Source: Astragalus membranaceus
Taxonomy: Eukaryota > Streptophyta > Magnoliopsida > Fabales > Fabaceae
Reading direction: 5' to 3'
DNA: 64,000 nucleotides
Assembly: GCA_039519185.1 (NCBI GenBank)
Contig: CM076849.1
Span: 58,911,087-58,975,086, forward strand
Below the pieces are notes generated by a model that saw nothing but the letters and a program-made list of their open reading frames with translations, was not told the DNA's origin and searched no databases. A program made the translations under genes and the position numbers. Positions 57,101-64,000 of this stretch are shown here, in pieces; within the stretch, counting starts at the first letter, position 1; every line of letters starts with the position of its first letter.

Positions 57101-60100
57101 ATATGCTGTTAGTGTGGTGAGTCAATTCCTAAATTCTCCTTGTGACAGTCATTGGGATGCCGTTGTTAGAATCCTGAGGTATATCAAGGGAGCTCCTGGA
57201 AAAGGTCTTGTTTACACGGATAGAGGTGATTCAAATATTGTCGCTTACACAGATGCTGATTGGGCTGGTTGCCCCTTTGATAGAAGGTCCACATCTGGGT
57301 ATTGTGTTCTTATTGGTGGAAATCTAATTTCATGGAAAAGTAAAAAGCAAAATGTTGTTGCCAGATCCAGTGCTGAGGCTGAATATCGGGCTATGGCGCT
57401 TACCACTCAGGAGCTCACGTGGCTGAAACATCTTCTCCAAGAGTTGCGTTTTTGTAAAATAGGCACTATGAGTCTCATCTGTGATAATCAAGCAGCCCTA
57501 CATATTGCGTCCAATCCAGTCTTTCATGAGCGAACCAAACACATTGAAGTTGATTGTCACTTTGTTCGTGAGAAGATTGTGTCCGGCGACATTGCTACTT
57601 CATTTGTTGGTTCTAATGATCAATTGGCAGACATCTTCACAAAAGCTCTTCGAGGACCAAGGATAACTTACATATGTGACAAGCTGGATGCCTACAATCT
57701 ATACGCTCCAGCTTGAGGGGGAGTGTTGAGATGTGGTGTAAATAGTAGATTTATTTATATGTGTATTCGGCCCAGGCCCGTTAGGTTTTCATATAGTATA
57801 GTCTATTTAAACTCATTAGTGCTTGTATTCTTTACACAACAACATATACAGTTAATAAGACGGAACTACAGCTACTCTGTAGTCGCAGACGTAGGCAATC
57901 ATTGGCCGAACTGCGTGACCAATATCGTCTCTCTATTCTTCGTCTCTATTTAACATAACCCAACAAGTAGTCTTCCATGTTTCTTTCGTTAATATATTAC
58001 ATATTCACATCAGTATATTCTTTTCCCAGGGATCCTCATTATATTCGAAGTATTATTGATATATCCTTAAGTAAACATAATCATGTTAACTATATACTAG
58101 TTAATTTGTTTAGTTGAATTTTGCAGTAAAAGTATTTGTTAAATATGGTTTGAGAGTAAACATGAACAACCACTTTTAGTTATCAGCACCAACACTAATT
58201 TGTTATCAATATCTTCTATTTATGGTTTGATGTTTGTATTCATTTTATTTAGTAAATAATATCTTTTATCAAAAAAGTTATTATTTAGAGAAGCTTGGTA
58301 GTGTTCTCCATTTAGGTATTCTTAAATTTGGGCTTAAGGCCTAACTCATCCCACAAAACCAACTTGTAATATTGCCTAAGTCTTATAGGCATTACTTTGG
58401 CCATATCTCTAGTCAATGTGGGACTTCAACACACCCTCACCTCATGATTGGACATCTGAAGTGTGGAATGATATAGGTGGAATAATCGGGATCTCAACAC
58501 ACCTTTTCACACCTAGTACTGGACATTGGAGCGTGGACAAATGGGTAGAATAATAGATATCTTGGCCCAATAAGAGATCTAAGATAGGCTCTTATACGGT
58601 TATACCATCTTAAATTTGGGCTTAAGGCCTAACTCATCCCACAAAACCGGCTTAAGGCCCAATAAGCATTACTTAGGTTCATACCTCTAGTCGATGTGGA
58701 ATTTCAACAGATATTATACACTGATGTTTTTTCTATTTTGACAATATTATACACTGTTCATTGATCATACAATAGAAAAATTACTACTAGTAATTAATGT
58801 CTTCTATTAATAAATGCATTGATGTGTGTGCGTGCGAGTGTATGTGTGTGCGTGCGAGTGTATGTGTGTGCGCGCACACGGGTGTGTGAAACATCTCCAA
58901 CGAATACAATTTAGCAAAATTCAATTCCAATTGAACATAAGGTCTCTTCAATAAGACGACTAAATCAAACTTGGGTTTTACAAAACTCAAATCCTATGAA
59001 AGACAGATCTATTTATTTTGACCACTCATCGTTTAGCATAAACAATCGCGACTGCCAATAACCGAACCCATTTAAGAAGTTTGCCAATTTTAACACAAAA
59101 GTTGAAGGTTAAAAAGATCAAGCCAGCAATAAATATAAAAAAAGTTAAAGATTCTGAGGGAGTTGATATGAAAATGAAAACATGTGTACACCAGAGGTTG
59201 TATACTTAATTAGAGGCTATTCACCTAGATGGACCTTGTATTGTGGGCGTCTAAAAGATCTTATTTCGGCTTATCTTATGACATAATCTCTTGCTTAAGT
59301 GTTTTAAGCAGGCGGTATAAAAATAACTCATGATATGCCCATAAACTGTTTTCTGCTTATTTTCATAAGCTCATTGGGCTTAGGGCTGAGCACTGGGCGG
59401 GTGTGGGTGGGTGCGGGCCCAAATGGCCCAAAATATTCAAAATCAAATGGACTCTATACAGCCCATTTCCGCCCGTTCCTACACTCAGAGTTTACTGCGG
59501 GTTCGGTCTTGGGCGGGTTCGGTTATTGCAGGTGGTTTTGGGCGGGTTTGGGGCTTATTGGGCTAGCTTATTGAAACAACTAATACAAAGATTAAGTGGA
59601 AAAGCTAATACATAAGTACTTGTACTACAATAAGCGTTACAAGAGCATATGTCATAAGCAATTAAATTCAATAAGTTATTTGCATTTGGGTATGTACATC
59701 AGAAAATTGTTTGGATTTCCAATATATTTTCTCCGAAAAAAAAAAATTTAGAAATGGATGAGAATTGTAGAGGGCACAATGGATAAACTCCATGTAAGCT
59801 CTTATCATTAGCTGCCTTGAAAAGTTTATTAAATAAGCAGAAAACAAACTATGGAACTATTTTTTAGAAGCTCTTCCAAACGCCCTTTAATTCTAGTAAT
59901 CTCTCATGGACCAAATAATTAATCAAAGTTTCAGATGTCAAACTCAATGCCTTTTTGAGTAGCAGAGTAGTAACATTCACTCCACATAATGAAAATTCCC
60001 AAAAAGGACCCCACGTGTAAAGAAAAGGAATGAAAGAAAACTGCATACACATTCAACAATGGAAAATGATTCCATGAATGAATGAAATTGTAGGCTTATA

Positions 60101-60689
60101 TAGTAACAAACAAAACTCCTAACTAAGCATCTTCTCAACATATCCAAATCAATTATAGTAGATTCTGATTCTCTGAAAGTGAGACAAAACATACCTCACT
60201 AGCTCAATTTAGAAAAATATCACAAAAATTCACCATAATGAAAAGGGTGGTCAACAAAAAAAAGTCAATATCTTTCTTCACCATATTTTCTCAAAAGCCA
60301 AATGGGGTTGTGATTATTAAGATCAATAGCTTCAAAACAAAAAAAGAAGGCAAAACAAAAGCATTTGTATATATAAAAGTTAGAATTTTCACCTGAGAAG
60401 GTGCAAAGAAGCCATGTGAATCAAGTACACCAGAAGGGGGCACCGCCGGAGACGCCGGAGACGCCAGAGCACCGCCGAGAAGTTGCGAGAAGGACTTACA
60501 ATCATCACCGTCAGGGAAGAAACTAGAGAGCAGAGTCATGGGACCAGGGCTGAAACCACCGGTAAAAAGCGTGTCCGTACGTGGCGGTAAAGTGATGATG
60601 GGTCTCTGTCGGCCGCCGCCACCGCCGCCACTATCCTCCGCCGCTTCTTCCTTCCACGGTGGTAACTGTCCATTTCCACCGTTGAACAT
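51147..60689 (-). CDS. Group I WRKY transcription factor, WRKY3/WRKY4 type (four coding exons, 470 aa)
   Basis: Coding exons on the minus strand: 60689-60393, 52926-52250, 52162-52004 and 51426-51147, giving one frame of 1,413 nt. The N-terminus has the SP-rich activation segment (RPIITLPPR, GGFSPGPMTLLSSFFPD, FSQLLGGALASP, DSHGFFAPSQ). This joins in frame to ASFGTTHQQALAQVSSQA, exactly the order in plant WRKY3/WRKY4 proteins. Two WRKY domains follow, both with WRKYGQK: one near residue 180 with zinc ligands CTHPNC...HNH, one near residue 350 with CTTAGC...HNH. PDPKRR between them is a likely nuclear signal. The third intron splits the second domain after PYPR, the conserved R-type position. 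Group I WRKYs bind W boxes (TTGACC/T) in defence and stress genes. Intron 1 is 7,466 bp and holds a copia element; intron 2 is GC-AG. Confidence 0.94.
51500..51850. repeat. Two direct copies of a repeat in WRKY intron 3
   Basis: TAAGAGTCCCACATTGGATG with AATATGGCTTGAAAAAG, CACTCTACAAGC and TCAACCCAAATTCTAAGA at about 51509-51628 recurs at 51710-51828 with small differences (period about 200 bp). GAGTCCCACATTGG is shared with a common dispersed plant repeat; a related TCCCACA...GTGGGACTTCAAC arrangement is at 58310-58700 in intron 1. Confidence 0.7.
52249..52250 (-). other. GC 5' splice site of WRKY intron 2
   Basis: The exon ends AAGAGGAG and the intron begins GCATGT; the acceptor is TTCTGCAG before 52162. 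This joins KR and the split R codon to NTEV, the family sequence. The nearest GT (four bases on) would shift the frame and hit TAG within 14 codons. Confidence 0.82.
53131..53362 (+). repeat. 5' LTR of the copia element
   Basis: Begins TGTTGAGATGTGG and ends TCTATTTAACA. TATTTAAACTCATTAG at about 53211-53226 is the likely core promoter. I found no difference from the 3' copy. Confidence 0.95.
53363..53376 (+). other. Primer-binding site of the copia element
   Basis: TGGTATCAAAAGCC abuts the LTR. It matches the initiator tRNA-Met complement TGGTATCAGAGC except for one base. Confidence 0.85.
53495..53735 (+). repeat. TCCGTACGGCG tandem array in the copia leader
   Basis: About eleven units of roughly 22 bp, each with the palindrome CCGTACGG or a one-base variant followed by a CACTGTTCAT-like tail. 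It lies between the primer-binding site and the gag start codon. Small open frames across it are by-products of the repeat. Confidence 0.92.
53775..57716 (+). CDS. Copia gag-pol polyprotein (1,313 aa)
   Basis: Start at MSSTSENDKN, chosen over an upstream in-frame codon because it follows the leader array. The gag N-terminus has LNGDNYLNWSASVKMW (Retrotran_gag_3-like). A glycine/arginine-rich stretch precedes the CCHC knuckle CTYCKKLGHTEDKC. Protease has MDTGASDCVAG. Integrase has HRRLGHPS...CESCQLGKH, then the core with DVLHSDVWGP, RSDNAKEY and TPQQNGIAERKN. RT has CRWVYTVKVGPDGS, KAFLHG-type NAFLHGDLEEEVY and the catalytic VVYVDDIVITG. RNase H has YTDADWAGCP and ARSSAEAEYRAMA. All key acidic residues are present with no stop or frameshift. 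Gag seems short: MTEDNIESSALVSNFAG runs almost at once into the GR-rich stretch, where relatives have roughly 100-200 more residues, so an in-frame gag deletion is likely. Confidence 0.96.
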   Translation: MSSTSENDKNKSESTGKSLVSYVFSGNPSITTEKLNGDNYLNWSASVKMWFMGQRLLDHLTKNSTEIGKDLRENWEHADCQLVSLLWQSIEPSLLVHYRSYTTCYDIWQKAKNVYSNDIQRLYGVIHNLATLQMTEDNIESSALVSNFAGRGGRGRGRGGGRGGRVGGRPQCTYCKKLGHTEDKCYSLHGFPEKAVNVTQVNDSEQRSTKQNVLSDEEYKAFLQYKTSQASSSATIAHSGNSTVCFSQSSPVDSWIMDTGASDCVAGNPSLLSNISQPNTPHYITVADGSKVKASGIGKATPLPSLPLDNVLLVPNCPFNLISVSRLTRSLKCSVTFDDDYFVIQDRSTKRTIGTGYESHGLYYLQPIHPSSTIASTSTTESPSLLHRRLGHPSLKKFKVMVPHLSHLQSLDCESCQLGKHVRSSFPSSTQSKARSPFDVLHSDVWGPSRVTSVVGHRYFVTFIDEFSRCTWIYLLKDRSELLGVFQNFFKEIKNQFGCSIRTLRSDNAKEYFSTSFNSFMVENGVIHQSSCPHTPQQNGIAERKNRHIIETARTLLIHANVPLKFWGDAVLTAGHLINRMPSSAIQNRVPHSILFPDEPLFRISPRVFGSTCFIHDLTPGLDKLSARAVKCVFLGYSRVQKGYRCYCPSTHRFYMSADVTFFEDAPFFASPIESESVSQVLPIPNIVPVVPLPPIIDQIDHPSPTEIPSPSSPAPLQTYQRRARLLPVDPPPTEDPSDSSPAPVPSSTPDPPPESEDAPIAVRKGTRSTRNPHPIYNFLSYHRLSPSHYTFVSAISSITIPKSTQEALSHSGWRQAMIDEMTALDSNQTWTLVPPPPGKSIVGCRWVYTVKVGPDGSIDRLKARLVAKGYTQVFGLDYSDTFSPVAKMASVRLFLSMAAMRHWPLYQLDIKNAFLHGDLEEEVYLEQPPGFVAQGECRGYVCRLHKALYGLKQTPRAWFGRFSSVVQEYDMIRSEADHSVFYKFSSHKCIYLVVYVDDIVITGNDHDGIAGLKQHLVHHFQVKDLGKLRYFLGIEVAHSKAGIAISQRKYALDILEETKMLDCKPIDSPMDPNVKILPDQGEPFSDPGRYRRLVGKLNYLTMTRPDISYAVSVVSQFLNSPCDSHWDAVVRILRYIKGAPGKGLVYTDRGDSNIVAYTDADWAGCPFDRRSTSGYCVLIGGNLISWKSKKQNVVARSSAEAEYRAMALTTQELTWLKHLLQELRFCKIGTMSLICDNQAALHIASNPVFHERTKHIEVDCHFVREKIVSGDIATSFVGSNDQLADIFTKALRGPRITYICDKLDAYNLYAPA
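57713..57723 (+). other. Polypurine tract of the copia element
   Basis: TTGAGGGGGAG directly precedes the 3' LTR and overlaps the polyprotein stop codon. Confidence 0.85.
57724..57955 (+). repeat. 3' LTR of the copia element
   Basis: Same 232 bp as the 5' LTR, followed directly by the TAACC target duplication. Confidence 0.95.
58305..58715. repeat. Duplicated GGGCTTAAGGCC repeat in WRKY intron 1
   Basis: AAATTTGGGCTTAAGGCCTA with ACTCATCCCACAAAACC is present at about 58325 and 58611, each followed by a TCTAGTCRATGTGG phrase and TTTCAACA/CTTCAACA. Two direct copies of a dispersed repeat, period about 286 bp. Confidence 0.7.
58818..58885. repeat. TGTGTGCGTGCGAGTGTA minisatellite
   Basis: An 18-bp unit repeated about two to three times, grading into CGCGCACACGGGTGTGTG. 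Confidence 0.85.
59381..59556. mobile_element. Short insertion with 8-bp duplication, possible hAT-type MITE
   Basis: ATTGGGCT at 59373-59380 and 59557-59564 flanks 176 bp that begins TAGGGCTGAGCACTGGGCGG. GGGCGGGTTYGG words repeat inside. The 8-bp duplication and TAGGG start suggest hAT, but the right end does not mirror the left, so the element may be truncated or the duplication coincidental. Confidence 0.45.
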
Positions 60690-60960
60690 TTAACTTAGTT
60701 TGACTTATTAATCAAAGAAGAAAGCTCCAAAATTTCTCTTTGTGACTCTAAAAAAGAGAGAACTTTTAATCTAAGTTCTGTATCTTTTTGTGGTGTGTTT
60801 GTCTTAATTACATGTTTCTTTTTTTCTCTCTGTGTATTGCTTGCTTTTTTGGGTTTTGGTGGATCTGAAAAAATCAACACAAAAAGTCAACGCTTTAGTC
60901 CCCAACCAAATACTCTGTTGAGTCTGTTCTGATTTTTCTTCCACCAAGTTGTATTCTTTA
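60690..60960 (-). promoter_or_regulatory. WRKY 5' flank with two W boxes
   Basis: The core W box TTGACT occurs on the plus strand at 60700-60705 and on the minus strand at 60885-60890. WRKY factors bind this core, and WRKY genes are often self- or cross-regulated through such sites. The first site may lie in the 5' UTR. No TATA box is assigned. Confidence 0.5.
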
Positions 60961-61846
60961 ATATTTTTGTTCATAGGGTCATTCTAACCTACACAACCCA
61001 CTTAGGTTGTGTATGGTGCACAATATAACAAAAAATTGTGAGGAAGTTTAAAAGGTGATATGAACCGTTGGATTAAAAATGCTCATTGACAAATTTTTAT
61101 AAAATTTTTTAATTTTTAAAAAGCCATTGGGTAAAATTGGCATCGGTAGAATATCTATTAAAAAAATAATATTGCTCTATTAAAATACTTTACTTCTTTA
61201 TTTAATTTAAATACTTCTAAAAATATGAACATTAATTAAATAATAAACATATTAGCAAAACTTCATCCCAAATATTTAAATAAAAATTTTAACGTATTAA
61301 AATTTCTGAAATTATTTGTTTTAGCTTATTAACGTGTTAGGAAGACAACTAGAAGAATGGATTTGTTTCCACCTTCCAGTAGGGACCGTGGCATATACCG
61401 TCACATTCCCTTACATGAATTGTCGAAAATGACCACAATGACTTGTGGGATTTGTTATATATAAGTCAATGATGGCTGGCAGGACAGACAAGAACAAGTT
61501 ACTATTATTGTATAATAATATTACTATTATTGTATAATAATTAGTACATTATAAGAAGAACTCACGTGGGGACGCACAAACGGGCGGGTAAGTCGAATTC
61601 GGTTTCAATAAACCAATCCAAAGGAAAATCGATGAGCAGATACACCACCCAGTTTCGACCATTTTGAGAAGCGGTTTCAGGTGTAGCGGTTTCGTCGGGT
61701 GTCGATTTCGTCGGGTGTCGGTTTCAACGAACGGATTTACTCGGTTTGAATGGAGGCAGCTTAATAGTGTACCTCACGTTTGAAGAGAAGAGGATGAGAG
61801 CTTGTAAGAAAAGAAAACGGAGAAAATGGGGAGAGAGAGAGAGAGA

Positions 61847-61888
<42 letters not shown>

Positions 61889-62519
61889 GAACGAAGATGA
61901 CAATGAATAGTAGCAAGAGACTTCTTTTGCCTCTAGATATGTTATCTATTTAATGTTTAAAAAGTCAAATGGTTTTTTTAATCAAATTATTAATTTTCCA
62001 TGTGATGACGGAAAGAAAGAGAGCACGAATTTACTTGATTTGAAGTTTCCATGTGTTGTGACAGACAATAGGTAGTGTAGCTGTGCAATAGAAGAGAGAT
62101 GTAATATGGGCTGTGTAGTCTGCAACTTTCTGCTTCGGATGGGTTCGGTTTTCAATGGGTTTGATTTCAATGGTCCAATTCCGCTGCAGTCAGCCCTGTC
62201 AACTCGTTTTAACAATTCAGTAGCCTGTCAACCGAGTTAACCCAACCGAATCTCTTCTTTTAAATCCTAGTTCCATATTCAAATTTCCAAGCGGCAAAAT
62301 GTGATACTTTCCTAAGGCTACATCACTTTTACTATCAAAAAACCCTACCACATAATGCGAACACAAACCAGCTTTCCCATTTGTATAACTTGTTACCAAT
62401 TGAGTGGGAAATGGTTCACCGTCCCCAAATAGTGTATTACACACCTATTTTTAGTTTCACACCAACCATTTAAAGTGTACAGCATGCTCGCCTCCATTTT
62501 CAAACCATCCACTAGTCCC
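60961..62519. other. Intergenic region upstream of the WRKY gene
   Basis: AT-rich to about 61550, then GGTTTCRTCGGGTGTCG tandem words at 61675-61725 and a GA microsatellite (61828-61884). The TTCGGTTT/GGTTTCAA words near 61600 and TTTTCAATGGGTTTGATTTC at 62150 hint at an old repeat spanning 61600-62200. No gene is supported; the short frames at 61982-62659 lack recognisable domains. Confidence 0.45.
61828..61884. repeat. (GA)n microsatellite
   Basis: A GA run of about 55 bp interrupted once by GAGGGAGAG. Confidence 0.95.
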
Positions 62520-62838
62520 TTAACACTATGTTTGGTTGCCAAGAAAGATGAGGGAAAGATTAGGAAAGAAGAGAAACTTTCTTGAAGTTTGAGCTTTCCA
62601 CGGTTTGGATCACATGAGAAAATGGAAGGAAATACCACATTTTGTGGGCTCCACCACAAAAACCATTCTTCCCATAAATGGACGAAAAGTGGACTGCGTG
62701 CTACTATTCAAACGTAAATGACGAAAATACCCTATTATTAACATGCTAACTCCCTCAGTTGTCATCATGTGCTATCATTTGCTATTGGAGTTCTTGTACG
62801 GATCAAATATTTTATTTTTATCGGCTGTGCAAATATAC

Positions 62839-62879
<41 letters not shown>

Positions 62880-63042
62880 CTAAATATATGTCTTTCTTTC
62901 CTCTCATTTTCTATTCTACTTTCACTCCTACCAAACAACCTTAAAATTATCTTACTTTCTTTTCACTTTCTACTCACTTTCATTCCTTCAACTTTCTTTC
63001 CTTCAACTTTCTTTCCTTCCACTATCCAAACATACCATAAAT
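62520..63042. mobile_element. Possible MITE with CTATGTTTGG ends
   Basis: ACTATGTTTGGTTGCCAAG at the left and CACTATCCAAACATACCAT at the right are imperfect inverted ends. The interior contains GGAAAG words on the left mirrored by CTTTCC words on the right and an (AT)n run at 62842-62877. No target duplication identified. Confidence 0.45.
62842..62877. repeat. (AT)n microsatellite
   Basis: About 18 AT dinucleotides. Confidence 0.95.
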
Positions 63043-63950
63043 GCCACTGTACTACACCCTTTATCTCTACAACCTTTCTTTCCCATCTTCCAGCTTTATT
63101 TCCACCTTCCTCTCATTCTATCACAACTTTTTCAATTTTTTTTTGAATCTGCAAATCCTATTCTGCGTCTCTCTCTTTCTCCAGGTCTCTCTTCCGCGTC
63201 TCTCTCCATTTTCTCTCTTTCGCGTGTCTCTCTCTCTTTCCCATTCACATGTTCTAAAACTCTCCTCCACAGATCTGAAACTCCCTCACAACCTATCACT
63301 CTCTCTCGCTGTACCTCTCTCTAAAAATAAGATCTAAAATAAAAACTTTGAAGATCCATGGGTTTCGACATTGCAGACGTACTCACTAAGATTCAGTTTC
63401 AAAAAAGATTGAATCCAATGGCGGTGGGGTTGTAGCTATGTATTTCACACCACTAGCTCCATCTTCAACCAAAGTCATTGAGGAGATAACAGGTTCTTCA
63501 AAAAAAATCTAACCACTCCATCTTCTTCAAGCAAGGTAACTGAGACTCCCCACCCTCTTCTTCATCCTCTTGCATGAACTTCTATATTTTTAATACATCT
63601 ACTAATCAAGCTTTTTCCCCTTTGTTGAGCAAAAATCTAAACTGGAATCACCTACGAGAGCTACTGCGTTTTCCATGTAAGCAACTACAAAAACTCATTC
63701 ATCTCACAGCGATAGTACTCAATACCTAGAAATTAGGGTTCAAAGGGTAAAATGTCACTTGGTTCCTCTTGGTTTTGTAAATGTACCTGCTTTGATGGGG
63801 AAATTGATGTAGAAAACAATTACCTGGATAATATTAAAAGATCAAGTAAGAATATAACAATTTCGGCTTTAAAAGTGGATAGAGTAGAATGTTTTTGTAG
63901 CAATTTGCTGAAAGCTCTTTTTGTCATTTATTTTTTCATCTCCTTTGGCT
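63043..63950 (+). other. CT-rich leader-like region, gene not identified
   Basis: 63100-63330 is pyrimidine-rich (CTCTCTCTTTC words) like a plant 5' UTR. An ATG at 63358 opens MGFDIADVLTKIQFQ but stops after about 25 codons. Splice-like signals follow (for example GCAAG|GTAACTG near 63536). This could be the start of the gene that continues past the window, or noise. Confidence 0.3.
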
Positions 63951-63954
63951 TAGG

Positions 63955-64000
63955 TGAAGATCCGACACTGATTTTCTACACTAGGGGGACAACAGGTAAA
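63955..64000 (+). pseudogene. Possible exon start of an acyl-activating enzyme (AMP-binding motif), cut by the window edge
   Basis: After a GGCTTAG acceptor-like site the frame reads GEDPTLIFYTRGTTGK up to the last base. This resembles the ATP/AMP-binding P-loop motif of the ANL superfamily (DPxLIxYTSGTTGxPKG), as in plant malonyl-CoA synthetases and other acyl-activating enzymes, with R in place of the usual S. Only 15 residues are visible. It may be a functional exon, a pseudogene or a fragment captured by a transposon; sequence beyond the window decides. Confidence 0.45.

Larger units (their letters stand above)
53131..57955 (+). mobile_element. Intact-looking Ty1/copia retrotransposon inside WRKY intron 1
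   Basis: Two 232-bp LTRs (53131-53362 and 57724-57955) read identical by eye. The element has a perfect 5-bp target duplication TAACC (53126-53130 and 57956-57960), a primer-binding site, a polypurine tract and one open frame of 1,313 codons. The order protease-integrase-RT-RNase H defines Ty1/copia. It lies antisense to the WRKY gene. Identical LTRs, which are copied from one template at integration, point to a very recent insertion. The LTRs (TGTTGAG...TTTAACA) contain a TATTTAAACTC TATA-like site. Confidence 0.97.

Overview
The window reads as nuclear DNA of a flowering plant, probably a eudicot and perhaps a legume (the legume call is an impression from repeat style, not a test). It is AT-rich, has spliced genes with GT-AG introns, and is dominated by nested transposable elements. 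Only two host genes can be built with confidence, both in the right third. No rRNA gene, canonical tRNA gene or CRISPR array was seen. || Layout. 1-3,500: tandem copies of a GA-microsatellite unit, fold-back MITE-like elements and a TA run. 3,537-7,640: a GATACG-rich repeat split by a complete 3.2-kb CACTA transposon (3896-7102, TSD ATT) that carries pieces of two unrelated host genes, PIG-A and an aldo/keto reductase, beside a Transposase_24-like fragment. 8,200-10,810: a second GCTAGCGGAT element, a decayed LINE 3' end and a partial terminal-repeat element. 10,898-18,650: a triple nest, with a hAT-type MITE split by a non-autonomous Athila-like LTR element whose 5' LTR is itself split by a 1,666-bp Mutator-like element with about 440-bp inverted repeats. 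18,739-27,993: a MITE split by a 9-kb coding-free LTR element (TSD GTAGG) with a truncated, internally amplified 3' LTR. 29,709-45,103: a 15.4-kb CACTA element (TSD AAA) holding a chromovirus-type Ty3/gypsy element (30969-39908, TSD ATATA, two in-frame stops) and a tRNA-derived SINE (10-bp TSD). || Genes. A plus-strand nine-exon gene (coding 46794-50368, 491 aa) encodes a DUF1336/EDR2-C-terminal-domain protein with an N-terminal MGSC lipidation motif. Convergent to it, a minus-strand group I WRKY transcription factor of the WRKY3/WRKY4 type (60689 down to 51147, 470 aa, four coding exons) has a 7.5-kb first intron. That intron contains a complete Ty1-copia element (53131-57955) with 232-bp LTRs that read identical, TSD TAACC and a 1,313-aa open reading frame. 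The WRKY second intron uses a GC-AG splice pair. The right edge may carry the start of an acyl-activating-enzyme AMP-binding motif. || Several elements can be dated relative to each other, because empty-site and TSD comparisons inside the window give exact breakpoints.
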